A DNA stretch of 64,000 nt, from assembly GCA_019055375.1 (NCBI GenBank), contig JAHQIW010000829.1:62001-126000 (forward strand), in the 5' to 3' direction. How positions within the stretch are numbered: position 1 is the stretch's first letter; the number at the start of each line of letters is the position of its first letter. Both the position numbers and the translations under genes were made by a program. Positions 56,050 through 64,000 of this stretch are shown in pieces. The DNA comes from Parelaphostrongylus tenuis (lineage: Eukaryota > Nematoda > Chromadorea > Rhabditida > Metastrongylidae). A model generated the notes under the pieces. That model was given only the letters and a program-made list of their open reading frames with translations, had not been told where the DNA came from and made no database searches.

Positions 56050-57140
56050 CTTTCTGCTTAGGAGGGAACAAATGAAAAACCGATCTCAATCGCTGGAGAG
56101 GAATTTCTCGCAGGAGTGCTAGTAACCATTCAAAAGCTGAGATTTCAGGCTACTCATCCAAGCTACCGATTTTTCAAAACATCCCTTTATAACGCTGTAA
56201 CATCTAGATCAAATAATTTGTTTCACACTTGCCTTTTGTCTCCGCTTTTATCACAATAATAATTCGCTGGAATGCAAAAAGCATATCAATATGTAGCGAA
56301 AATTTTGTAGTATCTTAATCCAATGTTTTATCTCGAATTTCTTCGGAAGCGGAGGAAATATTCTCAATTGAATAACACAATATCGATCATCCCGCCGCGC
56401 CCCGTCTCTGCCGCGGCCCTCGCCGTGTCGAACAGCTTGTAAACAACGTTAGCAAAATTATGAAGCTCGATTTACTTTTTCGGCTAGACCGTACTTCCAG
56501 AAAATAAGTACAACGTTGGAATCAGAAAGCATTACACTATCAAATGAAAACTAATAGTCTGAAGAAAGAGCTCTGTCCGACGAGGTTTGAAGCACAAACC
56601 GAAGACTAGAGAAGATTGAAAGATTGAAAGAGCTTTTAAAAAGTAAACACATCTTTGAGTTTATTAAATTTTGCGCTATAACTTGAGTAATAGCACTCTA
56701 AGGAATGAGTTTTGTCCAGCGAAGTGTAAGCGAGATAAGAGAAAAACAAGTGATTTTACGAAACATGATTTTATTTCCAATGTTACAATGTTATAAGTGG
56801 CGATATAAAAAAAAACCGGTGACGTGAGGTTGTAGCCACAAGTCTCAGCTGATTACTAACACTCCTATAAAAAGTTTTTCTCCAGTGAATGAGATTGATT
56901 TTTCATTTGTTCCCTCCTTATCAGAAGGAACCAAAGCAGGCTTTCTTATCAGTTATTTCAAAGCTACATATAACGAGATACCATTAACAATACCGAAGAA
57001 ACGGCTAGATGAGTTATTGCGCACTTACCGAGTTAAAAGTTATTTATACGACTTCTTTTTCAGAAAAGCAAAGCTTCCAGTGGATTTCTTCCTTAAAGCA
57101 GTTTTTGTCACCCACTTCTTAGGAATGTTTCATTTCTAAT
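56050..57140. repeat. degenerate dispersed repeat block
   Basis: AAGCTGAGATTTCAGGCTAC (56125), TAACGCTGTAACATCTAGAT (56190), ATATGTAGCGAAAATTTTGT (56290), GTTGTAGCCACAAGTCTCAG (56829) and TTTTTCTCCAGTGAATGAGA (56874) follow the CTGTAACAGC-type modules. The 84-residue + frame 56885-57139 starts inside a module and is likely spurious. Confidence 0.5.
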
Positions 57141-57634
57141 CCCACAAGAACTCTACGCAGCCGGTTTCCATTTCTAAGAGAGAACGAATGACTAAAACGA
57201 ATGTGAAGAAAACGAAAGTCATTCTTTACCTATTGTAAAAAAAAATATTGTAAAATCAAACTAATTGCTGTTCATTATTCAAGAAATTACAGGATCTTGA
57301 CGAGCGAGTTATCTATACACGATAACTTTCAGCTATAAAAGGGTTGTCTTATCTTCCTCTTATCCACATGGTTTCGACTGTCGTGTCAGATTACTTCGAA
57401 GTAGATTCGTGTTAAGCTGAATTATATGTGCCGGTTCAAACAACAAAATCATTGATGTTGTGTGTATCTGTATAGATTACATTTCGGTACACTTCTCGTT
57501 GTTCTAGAACAATCTGTCAATTTGATTTTTGATTAAAAGATAAGGATGAAACAATAGTGCTTTCTTCAAAACTCCTTTAGGATACACTATGATTTGAGCT
57601 CCATTAAGTTCTTAGTGGTTCATAAATACATTAG

Positions 57635-57949
57635 TTAATGTATTGAATTAGTACTTTTGTCATCGCAGACAATTTCTGGCGCTACCTTTTCGGCCTCAAA
57701 TGTGTCAAAACTAAACGAGCTTGGTTGTCGAAGTGCAAGATAAAATTTGCCACCAAAGTGTATATTCAAAAGTGCCACAATTATTGTTACACACGCCTTT
57801 AACCTTAAACAAACTTCCTCAATGCAAATGGTTCTTCGTTCATCTATTAGATTCCGTTCTCGTCGTGTCTTCGGTCTATTGAGCTTTTTGAGCGCCCGCA
57901 TTTCTTCACTGGTATTGAATTTTTCAGAAAAAAATGATGTCTTCTGCAA
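57635..57949 (-). CDS. hypothetical ORF, possible exon
   Basis: A 104-codon minus-strand frame, with an acceptor-like CATTTTGCAG just before AAGACATCA at its 5' end. It begins with charged, helical sequence (EEMRALKKLNRPKTRRERNL) and a hydrophobic run ACVTIIVALLNI near the middle, and ends EAEKVAPEIVCDD. The composition is more protein-like than most frames here. No homologous family is recognised. No upstream exon could be matched in phase, and GTTTGTTTAAGG within it could be a donor. Could equally be chance. Confidence 0.25.
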   Translation of the reverse strand: MQKTSFFSEKFNTSEEMRALKKLNRPKTRRERNLIDERRTICIEEVCLRLKACVTIIVALLNIHFGGKFYLALRQPSSFSFDTFEAEKVAPEIVCDDKSTNSIH

Positions 57950-58578
57950 AATGACAGTTTAATAGGAATTCTCCATCAACGTCCATGCCATTTTCATTTC
58001 AGTCAAACGGCGTCACAAGTCATCACAAATGGCATTGGCTTCAATAATACAACAGCTTCAATGAGAAGTTGTCGTCAAACCGATCTACGATCTCATACAT
58101 CATGAAGAGACTTTTATGAAGAGCTTCACTTCCGTATACATTCTGAGTTTACAGAAAATTTCTGGAGTGAGTGGCGCTTAGTGGAACATGTGATAACAAA
58201 TTTGGTCCGGTTTAGCAATGTTAAAGCTGCCAGTGATTGTGAGAATTGAAGGCTGAAAAAGACGTATGACTTTCTAAAATATAATCCATCGCTGAAAAAA
58301 AAGACGCGCTATCTTAGCTTCTGTTATAATACCTGAATGAGCAGCTATATGCCATAAAGAAAAAGAAGAGACAAAATCCTCTTGCACATAACATCTGTCA
58401 ATCACTAGGAACGATGAGTAAAAAAGGAGCTACTGGTGAGTTTTTTATTATACGCAATAAATGTAGATTTATTCCACTCATGGCTAAATTTTTTTGAAAA
58501 AGAATTTTTTGAAGTATAATTTCTTTTCTTATTTATAAATTTCAAAGCTCAAGTGTTCAGATTTCCTTCGTTAAAAAG
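57950..58578. other. intergenic, nothing recognised
   Basis: An ATG followed by SKKGAT and a donor CTG|GTGAGT at about 58424-58437 could be a short first exon, but its phase does not match the exon at 59094. Confidence 0.25.
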
Positions 58579-58850
58579 ATAGAAGCGTTCGGCGTTGACC
58601 AGCTTTTGAAGAATTCCCCATACATTCAGTTTCATCCTTAGCATCGTAAAACTGACCGAATGCATATCTGGCTCGTACAATGACTTGCGGTAGAGTGTTG
58701 ATGTATTAGGTCAGTACGGCTATCCTTCCAAACAAGACTACTATCATTTTCCCGACCCCGATAAGAAGCAAAGCTTGGTGCGGTGGAGAACGGAATAGAA
58801 CCACTGGTCAATTTCATGCGTATTGCACGGTACCTCTATTTACACGCGTT
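58579..58850 (-). mobile_element. tRNA-derived SINE, diverged
   Basis: GATAGAAGCGTTCGGCGTTG (tail side), CCGAATGCATATCTGGC, GTACAATGACTTGCGG and CCCGACCCC follow the SINE in reverse. The head near 58850 is eroded. Confidence 0.65.
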
Positions 58851-59093
58851 CTTTTCATTTGCTATCACCAAATAACCCAAGTGATATGATCTGTCTTAAG
58901 ACGTGACTTTAGTGATAACACAGCTGAAATAAGGATTACATAAATTTCTTATACAAAAAGATAGAAAAGTGTAGATTTGGGTAACTCTAGGATACACAGA
59001 AAAATCCCAGGCCGATCCCTAACATGTCCTTGATCAGTTTCTTGCTTCTAGTTTGCTTAATCTTAGGTTTAAATAGATACATTATGAATCTAG

Positions 59094-59451
59094 AAAACAT
59101 CAGAACATCATGGAACTACAAAAAAGATGTTCTGACGTGTTGGATGGGCAATTAGGACAGCTGTTTTCTCAGTTGGAATCAACAATAAGTTTTGCAAATG
59201 GTAAATGATTGCATGCAATCGTCTTCTTGGAAGACGGTTGCAAGAAAACAATGAATGAAAGAAGTATCATAATGCGGTTTAAGACATGTTTAATCAAATT
59301 CTTTAAGTATTAACTTAAGCTACTAGCTCATTAGGACTTTTTCGTTGGAGTTTCAGCAACCTTCAGACTTTTCAATGATGCCACCACAACTAGTCCATTT
59401 GCAGGCAGAACAGAGGCTTCCTATGTTGAAAAAACTCGTTTTCTTCCATGA
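59094..59451 (+). CDS. small two-exon gene, helical protein of about 61 residues
   Basis: Exon 59094-59200 is joined to 59357-59451 (TGA). Donor AAATG|GTAAATG and acceptor GGAGTTTCAG|CAACC agree in phase (1/1). From the ATG at 59110 the product is MELQKRCSDVLDGQLGQLFS then QLESTISFANATFRLFNDAT and SPFAGRTEASYVEKTRFLP. The first 30 residues form an amphipathic helix with regular leucines, as in small coiled-coil subunits of larger complexes. The frame is open upstream (KHQNI) to the acceptor-like GAATCTAG at 59093, so either trans-splicing occurs there or another 5' exon exists. Family not recognised. The minus frame 59353-59625 is a shadow over exon 2. Confidence 0.45.
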
Positions 59452-59779
59452 TGGGAGCTCTGCGCTAAGCTTCCAATCGAAGAATGGAAAGCAGAGTCCT
59501 AATTTCTGACTAAAAAACGCTGAAATTTCAGGTTTCAATCTCAATAACCGCGTAACATTATTCCCGATATAAATTACAGGGGTGGAAAAGTCACCTATCG
59601 CCCTACCCACGATCGAACCTATCACTACGCGTTTTTAAGAGACGCGATATTGCAGTGTGATCACTGTAACAAATTTCGCGCTATATAAGTATGCACGAAA
59701 GAAGAGCAGGTGCAATTTTTATAACTGCAACATTGTACTTTCCGTGATCCGTACCTTGATTCGACCATTTGAGAAAAAA
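59452..59779. other. intergenic, tRNA-like T-arm only
   Basis: On the minus strand TAGGTTCGATCGTGGG at about 59600-59620 resembles a B box. No A box at a suitable distance was identified with confidence. Confidence 0.25.
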
Positions 59780-61015
59780 AAACCTTTTTCCAGCTGTTTA
59801 TAAAGCTTCATTTATAAGGTCATTCAATAGCTTGAATCAAAAGAATTCGAACGATGTTGTTTATCAGAATGACTTTATTATTGCGCTATAGCAGCAAAAT
59901 AAAACCATGTTTCTAATTCAAACATATTTTGGTGAACAAAGCTAATTCTGTAGATTCTCAATATACTCTCAGTAACTAATCGATAGATCAAATCTCGCTG
60001 ATTTCAAAGATGAATTTGTTTCTTCGAGGGAATTCCTGATGTGCTGTAACAATCAAAAGAAAATTGGCTTTCGCAGATTTGGCAGTGGAAAAACCATGGT
60101 GGCTTAGCGGCCTCGTTGCAAAATCCCTAACCACATAACGGCAAAGCACGGTGGTTGGTATCGATGTTGCGCTGCGCGCAACTTAACATTCTTTTAGTTG
60201 CTAAAACGCACTAGAAATTCCTTTTGTAAAAGACCAACACAGCATTGGATCTGCGAGATTTAGGCTATCAAATTGTTGCTAAAAGTCTGAATGAAAGCCA
60301 TTGTTCAGCGAGAAATTTTTGAATGAGAAACATAATTTGGTTATTGGTGTTACAGCGCAATAATAAAGCCACATCAAAACTAAAATATACTAAAGAAGTC
60401 ATTGAGAGTTTAGCAAATAGGCTGTTCTTGGAGTTTGAGTAAAAAGCGAAAGAAGCGTTTTCTTAAGAGATCGAAAAAGGTGGGGTGTCGAAAATGATTT
60501 GAACTTGCGAAACCCAATCTTCTTGTAGTTCTTACAGCGCACCAAGAGGTCCGTTTAAAAAACCATAATATCATTGGAAGTCTTGAAATTTGTCTACCCA
60601 GCAGTCATCAAAATTCTAGACAAACTGCTTTGTCCAGCGAGAAATTTTTCTAATTGAGAAACGATATTTTATTTTTGTTGTTTCAGCGTAATCATGCAGC
60701 CATTTTGAAAATTAATGACACCATTCAAATTATATTGCTCTAAGCTATCGAACGATTACTAGAACTTAAGAAAGCCTAAAAATTGTGTTTTTCCTGAGGG
60801 GTCGAAACAGGGTAAGGATAACGGAAAAGTACACAAGAAAAAGTGCTTTCAATATTATGCCCTTTTCAAAAGTCTGTTTGAAAATGGTGATCTGCGGCCA
60901 AGATTCCGAAATTTCATTTTCCTCAGAGCCTTTCAACAACTGTCATGAAAAGAGTTACAGGAGCTCTGTTACACACCATGAATTAACTGAACTCTAAAAA
61001 ATTTACAAGCTAAAA
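59780..61015. repeat. degenerate tandem-like array of the CTGTAACAGC family
   Basis: At least five units in one direction with cores GCGCTATAGCAGCAAAATAA (59883), GTGCTGTAACAATCAAAAGA (60041), GTGTTACAGCGCAATAATAA (60347), TTCTTACAGCGCACCAAGAG (60529) and TTTCAGCGTAATCATGCAGC (60682). Spacing is irregular, about 150-300 bp. Units also share GTCCAGCGAGAAATTTTT (60313, 60630). No coding. Confidence 0.55.
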
Positions 61016-61167
61016 AATAAAACTAGAAAGACTGAAAAGCTAAAATAAGACTAAAAAGTAAAATAAATAAAAGTAGCATTAAAATCTGAAGTATGATTTA
61101 TTACAAAAATAGACTAGTAGTTGTTACATAATGTGTGACAGATGTCAGTAATCTCTTCAATAAAATT

Positions 61168-61255
61168 AGTTAAACGGCTCTGAGAAGGACAAAGTCGTAG
61201 AAATGTAAGCCATCGCTTTGAAGAAGATATGGTGACCCCGCGCAAACTCAATAAA
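61168..61255 (+). repeat. half of the 2.2-kb foldback family
   Basis: CGGCTCTGAGAAGGACAAAG, GTAAGCCATCGCTTTGAAGA and CGCGCAAACTC match the right end of 2209-2395 and its flank. The left arm is missing. Confidence 0.65.
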
Positions 61256-61439
61256 GGATTCTTTGCAAGGTAGCCTACGTCAGTTACATTTCAGTGAAAG
61301 TTAGTCTTTCTACTTGTTATAGATCAGCATTCATGCCGGGATTTTTTGAAAGTTGGTCTTTTTGATTTTTTGAGAAAAAGTGCATACAATACTTACACTG
61401 CTCTTTACATCTCCTATTACGTAGTTTATTGTTGCCTTC

Positions 61440-61740
61440 TTATCCAAGAATACTTTGAAAAAAAAGAGTTTCTGACTTGCAAAGAACTTCTATAAGAAAT
61501 AAACTTTCGCAAGCGCTTACCTGGGTGCTTGGACGGTCCGTTTTCACAGATTGTGCGCATTCCAACAAATGAAAATGTAGTGTTTTAGGTATCTTGTTTC
61601 TGGATTTCAGGGGTAACCCTAGCCGGGCTTCCTTGGTCGTCGCCACATTAGCGCAGTCGCCAATTTTTGTGGATGGAAAGGAGATTACCACCCTGTGACT
61701 AGTAGCTACACAATCGGCGGCCATCCGTGATATGGTTTAC
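61440..61740 (-). mobile_element. RTE-type retrotransposon, 3' end fragment
   Basis: Minus-strand ICWNAHNL-stop-KRTVQAPR (about 61520-61570) and ACGGACCGTCCAAGCACC match the corresponding end of the 16130 fragment. Upstream frames are decayed, and the 94-residue minus frame is a shadow. Assignment rests mainly on the shared terminal block. Confidence 0.45.
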
Positions 61741-61816
61741 TCTTAGTTGAGCTGAGGGATGTAAATGTCGAACTCTTTCCTGACTTGAGTGGGCTTGCTA
61801 CTTGTACTTCACAGTC

Positions 61817-62105
61817 CGACACCGAGAAAACACTCGAAAAGAAAGACATGATATACTAATGATACCAGTCAAGAGCAATCGAGTGTACAACCTTATCTGT
61901 TCAAGATAATTTCACCGGATATAGAGTATAAAATATTTTCGTTGCTAACTCTTAGTGTGGGGACTGGAGAACCCTCAGAGGATTGGCAAAAGACGAAAGG
62001 GTACCGTCCGTGTGACGAGACCGTCAAGGTCGAAACATGTGTATCGGGCTCTATAAGTCAGCCCATTTTAACACATGGTGTGGCTCAAAAGTGATTATCT
62101 GGCAT
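61817..62105 (+). repeat. family A repeat, near full length
   Basis: GAGAAAACACTCGAAAAGAA, AATCGAGTGTACAACC, TGTGGGGACTGGAGAACCC, CGAAACATGTGTATCGGGCT and AAAAGTGATTATCTGGCAT occur in the order seen in 7095-7397. This gives the best single-orientation view of the family, about 290 bp. Confidence 0.8.
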
Positions 62106-63773
62106 TTGGGAGAACCTGTCACATACACAAGAACATTTCTTTTAAATAATATTCACCGAAAGTTTTCTGGAAAGATAACTTAAGATTAAAACACTCAACC
62201 AGAATTGAAAATAAGCAGGGAACCAGCGGAAAGTATCACTGACAATAAACGGATAATGAAACTTTCGAACGTCTTCTATTCACTATTCATCTTTTGAAAA
62301 GAAAAAAGGCGAGTGAAACTTTCAGTTGCATTCTATATTTCCCATTTCAGTGAGATCCAAAACGTTTATATCACTCAAATAATAAGGACTAAATGTTAAA
62401 GAATATCAAAGAGCGCTAGCTGATGGAGATTACATCGGACTTAAAATTTCCCGCTCGGATTTAACGGATTTACTGAATTTCGTTGACGATTCTCTTGACC
62501 TTGTACAATAAGCTTTGTAGGCAAAGCGATACTCAAATGGCAGCCCCATTCGTGGTAGGTTATTTGTTTTCCACGTAATGGTGAATTTTTCAGTTTCTGG
62601 GTGTCGAATTTCGAATGTGTTTGTTCACTATTTGATGGAATTACTAATGCTGAAAGGAATTTCGCGCTCTCGGGAAGATCGAAAATCAACTATACAACCA
62701 TCTGTAATACAACAATGGTTCGAAATATATTTCGGTTTGGCCACAAGATGAATACTGCTTGTAGAGAAATTCAGCGGAGAAGGCCATCAAGATACTCAAA
62801 TCATATTGCCTATTAAACACCAAATTCTTCAGAACTCCTTTACAACATCACCTCATTTTAAGTATAATGTACTCCACCTTTTCTTAGGCACGGCAGCAAC
62901 AACTACCAACCGTATATCAAGAAAGATTAGTACGTTTCTGTCAAATTTTATGAATGACAGTGTAATTGTAGATGCCCTCAGATGGAAAAATATTGATATC
63001 CAGGTGCCTACGGTAGTTTGCACCCAAGCGCGCCCAGGTGTAGTTTGAGTCAGCACCGCAACACATCAACACTGTCGATGAAGGAGTATAGAAACCACGT
63101 CAACTGAAGTTTGATGCCCATAAGAAATGCAAAAACCAGCGGTGCGCAATGGAGTCAAGCACACTTATGTCACTTAACGAGTAGTAGATGTGGGCGGCGA
63201 CAAATAAGGATGTTCCCACAGCAGATGGTCAATCGAAATTCATACTTGCTTATCCATTCTTGTTGTCCTCCTTCAGAGTCTGCACTGTTTTAGATTGCTG
63301 ATGGTAAGCCTATTCTGTAAAGTTTGTGAATATGACGCATTCAGAAACCGTTTAGCAGGAAAATTTTGAACTCGGCGTGAAACAATTATGCGAATCAAAC
63401 TCTTCTGGGTCACCAATTCGTCCTTCTACTCTGATTGTGCAATTCCGATAGATGCAGGACAGAACGGTCAAGTTATTCTCTTTCATGACATAATGAAGTC
63501 GGACATTTCAACTGAACTCGTACGGGAACACTTATACAAGACTTTAGGTGAACAGATGCTCTTGAGTAACTGAATAGGTTCTGCCCAGGAGATCGAGCTC
63601 ACTTATACAAACCTTTTCGAAGACTTCAAGCAAATATCAAGACTGATCTCATTGATCCTGACTTAATATTTGTCTCCTAGGGAAGTGCCGAGTAGTTTTG
63701 GCATTAACGAACTTGATCTTTGATGCATCGAACAATAACAAGGTTGCACTTTACCAATTTATGGCACAAATGG
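62106..63773. other. intergenic, nothing recognised
   Basis: Overlapping + and - frames at 62441-63056 and a + frame at 63388-63573 lack domains and splice support. No repeat family is recognised. Confidence 0.3.
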
Positions 63774-64000
63774 TAGAAGGATAAAGCGTCTGGCGATCAT
63801 CAATGCTTTGATGAAGTGGCTTGTTCAACTTTTTTTACTGCAGAGGTGACTGCAAAATATCTGGAACATGTAATGGCTTGCTGGGACATACCAATGTTCC
63901 AAGGTGCTAAAGTTATCCTCTTATATAGGTTTGGCACGATTTTATCGACCCTAGAGAGACTGTGATTATGCTGAGCTCGCGTGGCTAAATCGAACTAAAG
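63774..64000 (-). mobile_element. tRNA-derived SINE, cut by window end
   Basis: Tail GGTAGAAGGATAAAGCGTC, then GCGATCATCAATGC and GTGACTGCAAAATATCTGG parallel the reverse-strand SINEs. The tRNA-like head appears as TGAGCTCGCGTGGC... and continues beyond the window. Confidence 0.6.

Noticed and set aside
58424..58437. Short first exon (SKKGAT) for the gene at 59094
   Set aside because: Ends in phase 1 while the next exon can only be entered in another phase; no linking exon was found.
59353..59625. 90-codon minus frame
   Set aside because: Shadow over exon 2 of the candidate + gene; no domain.

Overview
The window looks like AT-rich chromosomal DNA from a clade V parasitic nematode, most likely a strongylid of the hookworm type. 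The evidence is short exons in large TE-filled introns, nematode TTTCAG-type acceptors just upstream of start codons (the pattern of spliced-leader acceptors), a ribosomal protein gene of exactly the length recalled for Caenorhabditis RPL-2, and a repeat load of RTE retrotransposons, mariner remnants, tRNA-derived SINEs and many foldback elements. There is no operon, phage, plasmid or CRISPR structure. The species is inferred; I cannot name it.

Only a small fraction is coding. Two genes are secure. (1) A multi-exon ERG4/ERG24-family sterol reductase (DHCR7 / C14-reductase-like) runs on the + strand from about 8.66 to 16.98 kb. Eight exons were rebuilt by matching splice phase and family alignment; one short internal exon and probably the N-terminal exon(s) were not found. 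(2) The complete five-exon gene for large-subunit ribosomal protein uL2 (RPL8; C. elegans rpl-2) lies at 33.7-37.85 kb and encodes 260 residues. Between them, on the minus strand (25.36-26.11 kb), is a three-exon gene for a 163-residue single-pass membrane protein with two PPxY motifs. Less certain small genes lie at 46.0-46.2 kb (minus, 59-residue membrane protein), 59.1-59.45 kb (plus, two exons) and 45.53-45.73 kb (one unidentified exon).

The rest is repeat. At least ten copies of one tRNA-headed SINE are present, several with target-site duplications. Two RTE lineages occur as truncated or decayed copies. One RTE sits antisense in rpl-2 intron 1 with a perfect 12-bp duplication; another, about 2.8 kb long, is broken by a mariner relic and by a 120-bp-arm foldback. 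Several foldback families recur (33.4 and 47.5 kb; 34.1 and 43.6 kb; 32.4 and 50.0 kb; 2.2 and 61.2 kb), and two foldbacks carry tRNA T-arm-like sequence. An interspersed family recognised by gene-like inverted and tandem units (6.9-7.4, 10.4, 14.9, 41.7, 50.7, 62.0 kb) and a very degenerate repeat carrying a CTGTAACAGC-like core (about 17.6-19.2, 20.3-21.3, 56.1-56.9, 59.8-61.0 kb and elsewhere) fill most remaining space. A 272-bp unit is tandemly repeated at 40.1-40.7 kb and an older ~0.7-kb duplication spans 42.0-43.3 kb.

The genes do not form a pathway. From memory, the C. elegans homologues of the sterol reductase and rpl-2 both lie on cosmid B0250 (chromosome V), so the window may preserve ancestral neighbourhood while expanding it with transposons. 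I found no convincing new multigene system; the best leads are the unusual sterol-reductase motif, the tRNA-bearing foldbacks and the small membrane-protein genes.
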